A DNA stretch of 64,000 nt from Paracoccaceae bacterium (GCA_014872815.1 WKFK01000015.1:124001-188000); one strand, 5' to 3'. Counted from the stretch's first letter, positions 8,599 to 16,900 are shown. Program-made: numbers and translations. Notes: generated by a model not told the origin, from the letters alone.

Positions 8599-9449
8599 TT
8601 GTGCCGCTCCAGAAAGGCAGCGGTGAACTGGCCGGACATGACATGCTCGGTCTCACCGGTCATCCAGACACCGTCGTCTGCCCAGTTGATCCAAAGCGTG
8701 CCGCCGTCCAAATCAATCTGCACCTCTCGGCCGGTCAACCCACGACGCGCCGCCGCCACGGCGGTGGCGCAACTGGACGAACCAGACGCGAGAGTCGTGC
8801 CGACACCGCGCTCCCAAACCCGCATGCGGATGTGGTTTTCGCCAATGATCTGCGCAACCTGCACATTGGTGCGCTCAGGATAGAGCGGATGATGCTCATG
8901 TGCGGCGCCAAAGGCTTCAAGATCCACGCTGTCCACATCGTCGACAAAGAAGGTGCAATGCGGGTTGCCCATGCCGGTCGCAGTCGGCGCACCGTTGATG
9001 GGAAGTTCCAGCGTGTCCATCTCGTGCGCCAGCGGCACTTCCTGCCAAGAAAGCTGTGGATGGCCCATGTTCACGGATACCAGACCGTCACCGGCCTCGC
9101 GCGCAAACAAAGTGCCGCGATCCGTGGTCAAGGTCAGCGACTCAGCCCCCGACTCATCCATAAGGTGGCGCGCGATACAGCGGGTGGCATTGCCGCAGGC
9201 GGCGGAGGTGGAACCATCAGCGTTATAAAACGTCAAATGTGCATCTGCGTTGCTGCCCTCGGTGCCATGGGTGATCACCGCAAGCTGATCAAATCCCACA
9301 CCTTTTTGCCGGTGGGCGATGGCGGTGATTTGACCTTCGGTCAGATCAAAGGCGCGCGTGCGGCCGTCGACAACGACAAAATCATTGCCCAGCCCATGCA
9401 TTTTCATAAACGCCAAAGGGGTTTCAACACGTGTATCCATTGGGCGCAT
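8595..9449 (-). CDS. dapF: Diaminopimelate epimerase DapF, with Ser at the second catalytic Cys position
   Basis: DapF interconverts LL- and meso-diaminopimelate for lysine and peptidoglycan synthesis, using two cysteines as acid/base. The N-terminal half carries FMKMHGLGNDFVVVDG and the first catalytic site, NADGSTSAACGNATRC. The second half carries GNPHCTFFVDD and the region ERGVGTTLASGSSSCATAV. In characterised DapF proteins the equivalent of Ser222 (codon TCT, 8784-8786) is the second catalytic Cys (ACG-type motif); here it reads ASG. The rest of the fold looks intact and full length. ATG at 9440 is an alternative start. The gene is the first of the dapF-mtaB-GST-PaiB-GST series. Confidence 0.9.
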   Translation of the reverse strand: MRPMDTRVETPLAFMKMHGLGNDFVVVDGRTRAFDLTEGQITAIAHRQKGVGFDQLAVITHGTEGSNADAHLTFYNADGSTSAACGNATRCIARHLMDESGAESLTLTTDRGTLFAREAGDGLVSVNMGHPQLSWQEVPLAHEMDTLELPINGAPTATGMGNPHCTFFVDDVDSVDLEAFGAAHEHHPLYPERTNVQVAQIIGENHIRMRVWERGVGTTLASGSSSCATAVAAARRGLTGREVQIDLDGGTLWINWADDGVWMTGETEHVMSGQFTAAFLERHK

Positions 9450-9504
9450 ATACGCCCGTTGAACAGCCTTTTCCAGTATCGCGAAATTTTTCTCGAGAAT
9501 CGGG

Positions 9505-9533
9505 TTGACCCCCCCGTTCAGTCGGCATAGTAA
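9505..9533 (+). promoter_or_regulatory. Probable sigma-70 promoter of tRNA-Lys
   Basis: TTGACC (9505-9510) and TAGTAA (9528-9533) are separated by 17 bases. The predicted transcript would start about 15 bases before the mature tRNA. The -35 is good and the -10 is moderate. Confidence 0.5.
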
Positions 9534-9554
9534 CCGCGCACCAACACAGAGAGT

Positions 9555-9630
9555 GGGCCGTTAGCTCAGTTGGTAGAGCAACTGACTTTTAATCAGTGGG
9601 TCATAGGTTCGAATCCTATACGGCTCACCA
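9555..9630 (+). tRNA. tRNA-Lys (anticodon UUU)
   Basis: A complete 76-base cloverleaf. The acceptor stem GGGCCGT pairs with ACGGCTC (one G-U pair). The D arm holds GCTCAGTTGGTAGAGC. The anticodon stem ACTGA/TCAGT carries loop CTTTTAA, with TTT at 9588-9590. The T arm holds GGTTCGAATCC, and CCA is encoded at the 3' end. A lone tRNA with its own promoter and terminator. Confidence 0.97.
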
Positions 9631-9636
9631 CTTTCA

Positions 9637-9667
9637 AACAAAACCCCGCCTTTGGCGGGGTTTTGTT
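9637..9667 (+). terminator. Intrinsic terminator after tRNA-Lys
   Basis: A perfect 14-bp stem, AACAAAACCCCGCC / GGCGGGGTTTTGTT, with a TTT loop and a T-rich 3' arm, begins seven bases after the tRNA. Confidence 0.92.
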
Positions 9668-9716
9668 GTTTTGGCGTCTTCAATAATTGCTTTTTTACAG
9701 TCTAGTTAACTTAGGA

Positions 9717-10670
9717 TCAGGCAGACTCGTTGGGTTCAGAACGGCGCAAGGCCTGACTGACCCGGAAACTGCCGGGGGACATGCCACGTGAGCGGGTGCG
9801 TAGAACCGGAGTTTGCTCGGACGTGCCACCGGTGGCTTCGCGCGCAATAATGAAGAGGCCGCTCGCGACAATCACCGCTGCGCCGATCAGGGTTGGCGCA
9901 TCCGGTGTCTCGTCAAACAGCAGCATGCCAAAAATCACTGCCCAAATGATTTGCGAATACTGCATTGGCGCCACCAGAGCGGCCTCGCCGATTGTGTAAG
10001 CGGAGACCATAAGCAAGGTGGCGATGAAGCCAAAAACCGCGACAATGGCGAACCCGGCCAGATCAGGCGCGGCAACCGGTTGATAGACAAACCCCATTGC
10101 AACGGACATGACTGCCACGCTGATCAGCAATGGGTAGAGCATCAGCACCACGCGGCGCTCATCCTGCCCAATCTTGCGCACGATAACAGACTGCAATGCG
10201 GCGGTGCCTGCGGCCACCAAAGCGGCAAGGTGGCCGACATTCAACTCGGTTGCACCGGGGCGGACAACAATCATTACCCCTAAGAGGCCCACCAGAACCG
10301 CCAACATGCGCCAGATACCCACCTTTTCGCCGAGGACGGGGATCGCCAGAACGGTGACCAACAAAGGCGTGGAGAACAGCAGCGCGTAAACCTGCGCCAG
10401 AGGTAAAACCGAAAAGGCATAAAAGGCTGCCGTGGGGCAGATCACCACGCAAAGCGAGCGCAGCGCCACCCACCAAGGATGCACCGGGCGCAGGTTGCCG
10501 TGCGTCGGGTCGCGCACCAGCATCAGAGTGATCAGTGGAAAACTGAACAGCGACGAAAAGAAAACGATCTGAAACGGCGAGAAACTCGCACCGAGGTGCT
10601 TCACCACAACATCATGGGTGGAATAGATCGCAAAGGCCAGCAGGGCCAGCAGGGTCGCTTTCAGATTCAT
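9717..10670 (-). CDS. DMT-family (EamA) permease
   Basis: This 317-residue inner-membrane protein has about ten hydrophobic segments in two EamA repeats. The first repeat runs from LLALLAFAIYSTHDVVVKHL to VLVGLLGVMIVVRPG. The second runs from VAAGTAALQSVIVRKIG to IGAAVIVASGLFIIARE. Position and size fit the 10-TMS drug/metabolite transporter group. The substrate cannot be told from the sequence. A hydrophilic tail of about 35 residues, rich in Ser and Arg, follows the last helix. The gene stands alone between tRNA-Lys and the flagellar island. Confidence 0.85.
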   Translation of the reverse strand: MNLKATLLALLAFAIYSTHDVVVKHLGASFSPFQIVFFSSLFSFPLITLMLVRDPTHGNLRPVHPWWVALRSLCVVICPTAAFYAFSVLPLAQVYALLFSTPLLVTVLAIPVLGEKVGIWRMLAVLVGLLGVMIVVRPGATELNVGHLAALVAAGTAALQSVIVRKIGQDERRVVLMLYPLLISVAVMSVAMGFVYQPVAAPDLAGFAIVAVFGFIATLLMVSAYTIGEAALVAPMQYSQIIWAVIFGMLLFDETPDAPTLIGAAVIVASGLFIIAREATGGTSEQTPVLRTRSRGMSPGSFRVSQALRRSEPNESA

Positions 10671-10722
10671 GGGGCTTCTCCGCGCCTGATGGCGCTAACG
10701 GATTGAGTCATCCGATGTGTGC

Positions 10723-10754
10723 CACGCGCCGCCTCAAAAGGGAAGCGGCGCGTG
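10723..10754 (-). terminator. Hairpin downstream of fliP
   Basis: A 10-bp perfect stem, CACGCGCCGC / GCGGCGCGTG, with a 12-base loop, lies just past the fliP stop. There is no T run after it on the minus strand, so it may end transcription weakly or protect the mRNA end. Confidence 0.5.
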
Positions 10755-10759
10755 CGGCG

Positions 10760-11500
10760 TTAGAAGTAACTGCGCACCAAGCTGCCCGCGATCAGGCTCC
10801 AACCATCTGCGATCACAAAGAACGACAATTTAAACGGCAAAGATACGATCGCCGGCGGGACCATCATCATACCCATGGACATCAGCACGGCGGCGACAAC
10901 CAAGTCGATGATCAGGAACGGCAGGAAGATCAGGAAACCAATCTGAAACGCGCGGGCGATTTCAGACAGCATGAAGCTGGGCACCAGAACCGACAGGGGC
11001 GAGTCTGGGCCGGGGGCTGTGTCCACCGTATCCGGGCGCAACGACGCCAGATGGGTGTAGGTGTCTGGATCCAGGCGGGCCGCCATAAATTGACGGAAGG
11101 GTTCCGTGGTCAGCTCAAAGGCGGTTTCTATGTCGATCAATTCTGCCATCAGGGGTTCCACCCCAGTAGTCCAGGCCTGCGTGAACACCGGCTCCATGAC
11201 GTAGTAGGTCAGGAACATCGCCAGCGAGACCATCATCATATTGGGCGGGGATTGCTGCAGACCGATGGCCTGACGCAGGATCGAAAGCACCGTCACGATG
11301 AAGGGGAAGCAGGTGACCATGATCGCGATCCCCGGCGCGAGACTGAGGACCGTGATCAGGAGAAAGATTTGAATGCTGCGTGCCGTCAGCGAGCCGTCTT
11401 GGGTGATCGGAATGGACAGATCCTGCGCCGAGGCTGGATCTGCCATAAAGAGAAAGACGGTGGAGAAAGTGACGGCAAGAAAAGCCGCGCGGATCATCAC
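10760..11500 (-). CDS. fliP: Flagellar type III export protein FliP
   Basis: FliP forms the core of the flagellar export gate with FliQ and FliR in the inner membrane. The protein has 246 residues: a cleavable signal sequence (MMIRAAFLAVTF to PASAQD), then TM segments including IQIFLLITVLSLAPGIAIMVT, FPFIVTVLSILRQAIGLQQSP (the FliP signature region), and the C-terminal IGFLIFLPFLIIDLVVAAVL plus MGMMMVPPAIVSLPFKL. Start GTG at 11500 or ATG at 11497; both overlap the fliN stop. It is the last gene of the fliF-fliH-fliN-fliP operon. Confidence 0.95.
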   Translation of the reverse strand: MMIRAAFLAVTFSTVFLFMADPASAQDLSIPITQDGSLTARSIQIFLLITVLSLAPGIAIMVTCFPFIVTVLSILRQAIGLQQSPPNMMMVSLAMFLTYYVMEPVFTQAWTTGVEPLMAELIDIETAFELTTEPFRQFMAARLDPDTYTHLASLRPDTVDTAPGPDSPLSVLVPSFMLSEIARAFQIGFLIFLPFLIIDLVVAAVLMSMGMMMVPPAIVSLPFKLSFFVIADGWSLIAGSLVRSYF

Positions 11501-11778
11501 AGGCCGCTTTCGAACTCTGCTACTTCGGTCAGACGCACGGCCAGTTGGCCTTCTTGTCCGCCCTCCATTTCCTCAAGCTCACCGCGGGCAATAAGCTTGT
11601 CCCCCACATAAAGCTCCACCGGGTCATCCACCCGCTTGTCCAGCGGCAGCACCGAGTTTTCGTTCATGTTCAGCAGATCGCCAATCAACGGGCGCGCTTT
11701 GCCCACGGAAATGGTGATTTCCACTGGCACAGAGGTGAACGGGTTGCCGGAATCAGGTTTGAGAGTTGGATCAGCCAT
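11497..11778 (-). CDS. fliN: Flagellar motor switch protein FliN
   Basis: FliN is part of the C-ring and also docks FliH-FliI during export. The chosen ATG (11778) gives 93 residues, MADPTLKPDSGN, followed by one SpoA/CheC-like surface domain: VPVEITISVGKARPLIGDLL, then VLPLDKRVDDPVELYVGDKLIARGE and VRLTEVAEF. The open frame extends upstream but within fliH. The start overlaps the fliH stop by eight bases. The partners FliM and FliG are not in the window. Confidence 0.9.
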   Translation of the reverse strand: MADPTLKPDSGNPFTSVPVEITISVGKARPLIGDLLNMNENSVLPLDKRVDDPVELYVGDKLIARGELEEMEGGQEGQLAVRLTEVAEFESGL

Positions 11779-12370
11779 TCTGGGCCTCCTTGCGTGTTTC
11801 ATGTGTGAACGCAGCCATTGCTTCACCGACGGCTTCGAGAACCTCGCTGAGATCAATTAGGCGTTCGCGTTGGGCAAATTCAAAACGCACCTGACCTTCT
11901 GCCAGGCTTTCGTCGCGCACCACTTCGACGGGGAATTGCTGGTCTTCAGGCATGACGTCGATGACCGGCTGGTAGCAATCCGGCGCGGTTGACAACACCA
12001 CCGGAGTTTCACTGTTTTCGCGCACAATCTGGTTCAGCTGTTCCACGGCCAATGCGCCCACGGCCTGACGGGCCACCTCCGGCAAAACCGTCATGATGGC
12101 TTTTTCCACAGTGGGGGCGAGATCGGCGAGAATCGCTTCGCGTGCCTCGTGATAGGTGAACGAAAGGTCGTTTAATTTGCTGGCGAGAGCCGCAGAGACA
12201 CTGGCGTGCTCTTCTGATTTGGCGCTTATCGCGTCATCCCAGCCAGCTTTGTAGCCCTGCTCAAAGGATTCGAGCATGTCATCTTCGTTGCCCTCGTCCT
12301 GCGCAGCAACAGGTTCTGGCTCTGGCGTTCTGATCCCGCCAAAATCTTCAAATAGGTGGGAAATCGACAT
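11771..12370 (-). CDS. fliH: FliH-like flagellar assembly protein
   Basis: This 199-residue soluble protein lies between fliF and fliN, where FliH (negative regulator and stator of the FliI ATPase) is expected. The N-terminus is acidic and disordered (GNEDDMLESFEQGYKAGWDD). A long helical part follows (SEEHASVSAALASKLNDLSFTYHEAREA), then DLAPTVEKAIMTVLPEVARQAVGALAVEQL, the helical FliH/HrpE-type core, and a final alpha/beta part. FliH is poorly conserved, so the call rests on composition and position. It overlaps fliF by one base. Confidence 0.72.
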   Translation of the reverse strand: MSISHLFEDFGGIRTPEPEPVAAQDEGNEDDMLESFEQGYKAGWDDAISAKSEEHASVSAALASKLNDLSFTYHEAREAILADLAPTVEKAIMTVLPEVARQAVGALAVEQLNQIVRENSETPVVLSTAPDCYQPVIDVMPEDQQFPVEVVRDESLAEGQVRFEFAQRERLIDLSEVLEAVGEAMAAFTHETRKEAQNG

Positions 12371-14016
12371 CAGGCTTCCTCCCGATCATCGAGCCAATTC
12401 CGCAGGATCTCGACGGTTTCATCTTTGCGATCGTTGATCAGGCCACGGAGGCGATCTGCCGCGTCAGATTGCGACATGCTGCCACCATCCCCGCCCAGCG
12501 CTGGCAAGCCACCGCCCAAGTCAGGAAGGCCACCAACTTCGCCGCCCATGTCGCCGATCGCCATTGGCATGCCCATGTCGCCGCCCATTTCACCCATCAT
12601 CGGTGCCATGGCGGGGAAATCATCATCTCCGCCCAAGTCAGGCAACATTGGAGCGTCGCCAAGTTCATTCAGCTCGCGACTGCCACCGCCAGCCAACAAA
12701 GGCCGCACCACAAACAGTCCCAATACCAGCGCCACAATCGCGAGTACCGCAGTTTGGATGATCGACATCAGATCAAGCTCCATGCCTTTGAACATGGAAG
12801 AATCGGCCGAGGTGCCCATCGGCAGGACTGGCTGAAAATTCATCGATTTCAGGGTGATCACGTCGCCACGGGATTCGTTAAATCCAACCGCGGAGGCCAC
12901 GAGTTCGCGCAACGCTTCCAACTCTTCGTCCGGACGCGGGGTCACAATAGGCTCACCCAGCTCGTTTTCGGTTTGCGTGCCGTTGACCAACACCGCCACG
13001 GTCATACGTTTCACAGCGCCTGGCTGACGCAAAATCTCGCGCTGGGTTTCAGACACCTCATAGTTGATGCGCTCGCGGGTTTCACGATTCTGGTTGGTAG
13101 ACCCGGAATTCTCCGCCGCATCGCCGTCCGGCAAGTTGGAGGCCACAGTCACCTGACCAGACGCGTTTTGGGAATCAGTGCTGCGCTCCTCTGTGTCGGT
13201 ACTGATCGCCACCCGACTGGCAGGATCAAAAATACGTTCAGTGATAGATTCGGTCTCGGTCACAGTTTCGATACTGACTTCGACAACCGCATTGCCCGGA
13301 CCTACGCGCGCTTCCAGCATACGCTGCACGGCCAGACGCGTCTCTTCTTCCTTATTATCACCCACTTTGGTGCTGGTTTCATCCGCCACACCCACCAGAC
13401 CGCCGCTGCCATCAATAATGGCAACATCTTCTGGAGAGAGACCGGAGACCGCAGAGGCCACTAGGAAACGCAGAGCCTGAGCATGTTTGTTGGGCAAATC
13501 CCCGGCAGGTGTTGTGATCGTCACGGAGGCGGACGGTTTGATGTGCCGTTGGAAGGGATTGGAAGAGGCGTTGGCAATATGCACGCGTGCCTGACTGATC
13601 AGCGGGCTAACCACAATTGTACGGGCCAGCTCACCTTCTTTGGCGCGCCAGTAAGCTGCGTCAAACATTTGCGAGGTGGTTCCAAAACCCGAAAGCGAAT
13701 CGAGCAGCTCGTAACCCTGAGTCGTATTTGCAGGCAAACCTTCGCTCGCGAGGGTCATGCGCAGCTCGTCCCGAGCGCCGGACGCCACATAAATGGACCC
13801 GCCGCGCACTTCGTAAATGGCGCCACGTTGTTCTAGCGCGGTGACAACTTCGCCTGCCGCTCCGCTTTCCAAACCACTATATAAAAGGGCCATTCCTGGT
13901 TTTGTGGCGACCCGACCCAACGACAGCACGGTGGCAAAAACCGCGATAGTGGCCAAAACGACGATGACCTTCCGCCGATTGTCCATTGCTGTCCACATAT
14001 TCAAAAATTGTTGCAC
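12370..14016 (-). CDS. fliF: Flagellar MS-ring protein FliF
   Basis: FliF builds the membrane-embedded MS-ring on which the C-ring and export gate assemble. TM1 is near the N-terminus (VIVVLATIAVFATVLSLG). The periplasmic ring-building motifs include LYSGLESGAAGEVVTALEQ, LASEGLPANTTQGYELLD, TIVVSPLISQARVHIA and the RBM3 region. A long linker precedes TM2 (IIQTAVLAIVALVLGLFVVRPLL). The C-terminal cytoplasmic tail ends in the FliG-binding helix DRLRGLINDRKDETVEILRNWL. The frame is open to 14073, but GTG at 14016 (VQQFLNMW) is preferred: it sits behind GGAGAAGAG and gives the usual FliF N-terminus. The linker is Met/Gly/Asp-rich. First gene of its operon. Confidence 0.92.
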   Translation of the reverse strand: MQQFLNMWTAMDNRRKVIVVLATIAVFATVLSLGRVATKPGMALLYSGLESGAAGEVVTALEQRGAIYEVRGGSIYVASGARDELRMTLASEGLPANTTQGYELLDSLSGFGTTSQMFDAAYWRAKEGELARTIVVSPLISQARVHIANASSNPFQRHIKPSASVTITTPAGDLPNKHAQALRFLVASAVSGLSPEDVAIIDGSGGLVGVADETSTKVGDNKEEETRLAVQRMLEARVGPGNAVVEVSIETVTETESITERIFDPASRVAISTDTEERSTDSQNASGQVTVASNLPDGDAAENSGSTNQNRETRERINYEVSETQREILRQPGAVKRMTVAVLVNGTQTENELGEPIVTPRPDEELEALRELVASAVGFNESRGDVITLKSMNFQPVLPMGTSADSSMFKGMELDLMSIIQTAVLAIVALVLGLFVVRPLLAGGGSRELNELGDAPMLPDLGGDDDFPAMAPMMGEMGGDMGMPMAIGDMGGEVGGLPDLGGGLPALGGDGGSMSQSDAADRLRGLINDRKDETVEILRNWLDDREEA

Positions 14017-14078
14017 GTCTCTTCTCCGTGGGATCGCACCTTCTGCACGACCGTCACGAACTGTTTCTCTCAACAGAC

Positions 14079-14093
14079 TTAATAATCGGTTAG
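14079..14093. promoter_or_regulatory. CtrA-like box between fliF and fliL
   Basis: TTAA-N7-TTAG (14079-14093) differs from the CtrA consensus TTAA-N7-TTAA by one base. It lies in the only gap between the divergent fliF and fliL operons. CtrA controls motility in several roseobacters; binding here is inferred. Confidence 0.45.
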
Positions 14094-14139
14094 TTTCTGT
14101 GTGGTTGAAGTTGCAGGGACAAAGAATTTGGAACCTGTG

Positions 14140-14634
14140 ATGACTGACGAAACTGTCGAGACAGAAGACGCACCGAAAAAAGCGTCAAAACTCCCTTTAA
14201 TCATTGGGCTCGTGCTGGCTTTGGCTGGCGGCGGCGGCGGATTCTACGCTGTCTATTCGGGCATGATCCTGGGGGATGATTCTGCTGAAGTGGCCGAAGA
14301 ATCGGTGCCAGCGGAAGAGATCGAAGCTCTGCCTGACGTGGTTTACGTCGGCATGGACCCTCTTATCGTTTCATTGTCTTCCAGTGGCGGCGCAGACTAC
14401 CTGCGATTCCGCGCCCAGTTGGAAGTGCCAAGCGATCATCAGGAAGAAGTCGAGCGGGTGTTGCCGCGTGTTGTGGATGTGCTGAACGGCTATCTGCGGG
14501 CGCTGAACACCTCTGACATCGAATCGCCGGACGCTCTGGTCACTTTACGGTCGCAAATGCTGCGACGCGTACAAATTGTTACGGGATCTGAACGCGTATC
14601 CGACCTGTTGGTCATGGAATTCGTATTAAACTGA
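14140..14634 (+). CDS. fliL: FliL-family flagellar basal-body protein (copy 1)
   Basis: FliL is a single-pass inner-membrane protein that surrounds the stator and supports motor torque. From ATG 14140 the protein has 164 residues: an acidic cytoplasmic end (MTDETVETEDAPKK), TM helix LPLIIGLVLALAGGGGGFY, an acidic linker, and the periplasmic SPFH/stomatin-like domain from VVYVGMDPLIVSLS to VSDLLVMEFVLN. A GTG at 14101 would add 13 residues. It is the first gene of the long operon leading to flhA-fliR-flhB. A second FliL paralogue is encoded at 24126-24623. Confidence 0.88.
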   Translation: MTDETVETEDAPKKASKLPLIIGLVLALAGGGGGFYAVYSGMILGDDSAEVAEESVPAEEIEALPDVVYVGMDPLIVSLSSSGGADYLRFRAQLEVPSDHQEEVERVLPRVVDVLNGYLRALNTSDIESPDALVTLRSQMLRRVQIVTGSERVSDLLVMEFVLN

Positions 14635-14645
14635 GGAGTGTCGAG

Positions 14646-15284
14646 ATGAACTTGATCGCAGATATCTTGTTGGTAGCCGGTGCCCTCGGGGCGGGCATTT
14701 ACTGTTTTGTTTTGGCGCGCCGCCTGTCCAAATTCAATGATTTGGAATCAGGTGTTGGCGGCGCCGTGGCCGTTTTGTCCGCCCAAGTGGACGACATGAC
14801 GCGCACCCTGAAAGCCGCGCAAGGCACCGCCGGTAAATCCACCGAACGCCTGGAAGCCTTAACTCAACGTGCGGAAGGGGTTTCTAAACGTCTTGAGCTG
14901 ATGATGGCCGCAATGCACGACATCGAGGATTCGAAACCAGTGAAAGAAAAGGCGGCGCCAGAACCAGAAGCCGTTGAGCCTGAGCCTGCAAGAGAAGAAG
15001 CAGAAACAGAGGTCGCCGAACCGGTGACTGAAGATGTCGAAGCAGAAGAAGCTGTAGAGGCCAATAACGATGAAGATTGGGCGCGTATCCAAGCCGAAGC
15101 GATTGCCGCAGAAGAAGCCAAGCTGATCCGTCGCGCAAAGAAAAAGGCCAAGAAGAAAGCCAAGAAAAAGGCTGCAATGGCCCTGGCGGCCATGCAGGCG
15201 GAGGCCGCACCGGCGGCAACACAGGCAACGCCAGAAGCCAAAGAGCCCGAAGCAGGCCCGATGTTTAAACGCCACGTCGCCTAA
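14646..15284 (+). CDS. Membrane-anchored coiled-coil protein with Lys-rich tail, unknown function
   Basis: I do not recognise a named family with certainty; uncharacterised proteins like this sit between fliL and motE in related genomes. The 212 residues divide into an N-terminal TM segment (LIADILLVAGALGAGIYCFVLA), a helical coiled-coil-like part (FNDLESGVGGAVAVLSAQVDDMT to RLELMMAAMHDI), a highly acidic Glu/Ala/Pro stretch, and a tail with three tandem KKKA units (RRAKKKAKKKAKKKA). Most of the protein should be cytoplasmic. Alternating strongly acidic and basic blocks suggest an intrinsically disordered, charge-patterned tail. Shine-Dalgarno GAGGAG is present. The operon context (fliL before, motE after) suggests a stator or motor role. 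Confidence 0.75.
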   Translation: MNLIADILLVAGALGAGIYCFVLARRLSKFNDLESGVGGAVAVLSAQVDDMTRTLKAAQGTAGKSTERLEALTQRAEGVSKRLELMMAAMHDIEDSKPVKEKAAPEPEAVEPEPAREEAETEVAEPVTEDVEAEEAVEANNDEDWARIQAEAIAAEEAKLIRRAKKKAKKKAKKKAAMALAAMQAEAAPAATQATPEAKEPEAGPMFKRHVA

Positions 15285-15298
15285 CTGGAGCGTATGCG

Positions 15299-15970
15299 AT
15301 GAAAAAAGACGCCAAGAAAACCCGCGCCAAAGCGGCTGCGGAGACGCTGATCAAGCCGGACGCTCCGGTCAGCAAGCCTAAGGCTAAGAAGAAAGCGCGC
15401 CGGAAACAGTCCAAAGGGAGCCTGTTTCTGATTGCGACGTTTCTAATTGCCTCGGCCACCGTGCGCGTGGGTATCAGCGCCAATGAGGCATTGGCGCGTG
15501 AAGAGCCACTTTTTGAGTCGCCACTGGCCAACATGGCCAAACCGGAAACCTGTGAGCCGCCAGAAGACCTGCGTGAGCTGATGGCAGTGTTCAAAGAACG
15601 TGAGCAGCGCATCGAACAGCGTGAAGCCGAGATCAAGAATCGCCTACAAGCTCTGAATGTCGCGGATGGAGAAGTGACTCGCAAGCTGGCGGCTCTGGAA
15701 GATGCCGAAGGACGTTTGCGCAGCCTGATTGCCCTGTCAGAGACCGCCGCGGAAGATGACCTGCTGCGACTGACCCAGGTTTATGAGACCATGAAGCCCA
15801 AAGATGTGGCCGCTCTGTTTGAAGAGATGGACCCAAAATTTGCTGCTGGTTTCATCGGGCGTATGAAGCCTGAGGCCGCTGCTGGCGTCATGGCTGGCAT
15901 GACACCAGACGCTGCTTACACAATCAGCGTAATTTTGGCTGGTCGGAACGCAAATACCCCCACCGAATGA
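15299..15970 (+). CDS. motE: MotE-family motility chaperone
   Basis: MotE proteins (known in rhizobia as periplasmic chaperones needed for motility) end in an MgtE-N-like helical repeat. Here the 223 residues have a basic cytoplasmic start rich in Lys/Ala, a TM segment (SLFLIATFLIASATVRVGIS), a periplasmic coiled coil (AVFKEREQRIEQREAEIKNR to LIALSETAAEDDLL), and then the MgtE-like block YETMKPKDVAALFEEMDPKF, AAGFIGRMKPEAAAGVMAGM and TPDAAYTISVILAGR. It lies between fliL/orf and motA in one operon, 60 bases ahead of motA. In rhizobia the client is MotC; the client here is unknown. Confidence 0.82.
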   Translation: MKKDAKKTRAKAAAETLIKPDAPVSKPKAKKKARRKQSKGSLFLIATFLIASATVRVGISANEALAREEPLFESPLANMAKPETCEPPEDLRELMAVFKEREQRIEQREAEIKNRLQALNVADGEVTRKLAALEDAEGRLRSLIALSETAAEDDLLRLTQVYETMKPKDVAALFEEMDPKFAAGFIGRMKPEAAAGVMAGMTPDAAYTISVILAGRNANTPTE

Positions 15971-16030
15971 GAACTTGTTAACCGGCGTCGGCCTATGGTC
16001 GGACTGAAACGCTACTAGGAGTTTGAACCC

Positions 16031-16900
16031 GTGCTAGGCATTATTGGCATCGCTGTTGTTTTTATCATGGTGTTGGGCGGATACGTTCTTGCCGGTGGTA
16101 GTCTTGGCCCGATTATGAAGGCCCTTCCTTTTGAGATGATCATCATTGGCGGTTCCGGTGTGGGTGCCTTTTTGGTGTCCAATGACGGCTCGGTGGTAAA
16201 ACACACGCTGAAGGACCTTGGAAAGGTATTCAAAGGTCCGAAATGGAAGCCCGACGATTACAAAGACCTACTTTGTTTGCTCTTTGAGCTCATACGATTG
16301 GCCAGGAAAAACCCTGTTGCGATTGAAGAGCACATCGAAAACCCGGATGAGTCTGACATCTTCCAAAAATATCCGCGCATCACGGCGGACAAAGAGGCGA
16401 TCAACCTGATTGCGGACACCATGCGCTCTGCATCGATGAACTATGACGATCCGCACCAGGTGGAAGAAGTACTAGAGAAGCGAATCGAAGCCAATTTTCA
16501 CCACGCGATGCACCCCAACCACGCATTGCAGTCGCTCGCAGATGCGCTTCCGGCGCTGGGAATTGTTGCGGCGGTTTTGGGTGTTATCAAAACCATGGGC
16601 TCGATCGACCAACCACCAGAGGTTCTGGGTGGCATGATTGGTGGCGCGCTTGTGGGGACGTTCCTCGGGGTTTTCCTAGCCTATGGTCTGGTGGGTCCGT
16701 TTGCCGCCAAAATCAAAGGCGTGGTCGAGGATGAAGCGCATTTCTATCAGCTGATCCGCGAAGTCCTGATTGCGAACCTGCACAACCACTCACCAAACAT
16801 CTGTATCGAGGTGGGGCGTCAAAACACACCGGGCCACAACCGTCCACAGTTTGCGGAACTGGAAGAGGCACTGGCCGAAGTGAAGAAGGAAGCGGCATGA
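16031..16900 (+). CDS. motA: Flagellar stator protein MotA
   Basis: MotA is the proton-channel stator subunit that pushes on FliG. The 289-residue protein has four TM segments: LGIIGIAVVFIMVLGGYVLA, FEMIIIGGSGVGAFLVS, the pair ADALPALGIVAAVLGVIKTM, and ALVGTFLGVFLAYGLVGPFA. Between TM2 and TM3 lies a large cytoplasmic loop with the conserved torque-region sequence MRSASMNYDDPHQVEEVLEKRI. The C-terminal cytoplasmic tail is RQNTPGHNRPQFAELEEAL. Start is GTG at 16031, preceded by CTAGGAGTTTG. No motB follows; the next gene, overlapping by four bases, encodes a large exported protein instead. Confidence 0.93.
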   Translation: MLGIIGIAVVFIMVLGGYVLAGGSLGPIMKALPFEMIIIGGSGVGAFLVSNDGSVVKHTLKDLGKVFKGPKWKPDDYKDLLCLLFELIRLARKNPVAIEEHIENPDESDIFQKYPRITADKEAINLIADTMRSASMNYDDPHQVEEVLEKRIEANFHHAMHPNHALQSLADALPALGIVAAVLGVIKTMGSIDQPPEVLGGMIGGALVGTFLGVFLAYGLVGPFAAKIKGVVEDEAHFYQLIREVLIANLHNHSPNICIEVGRQNTPGHNRPQFAELEEALAEVKKEAA

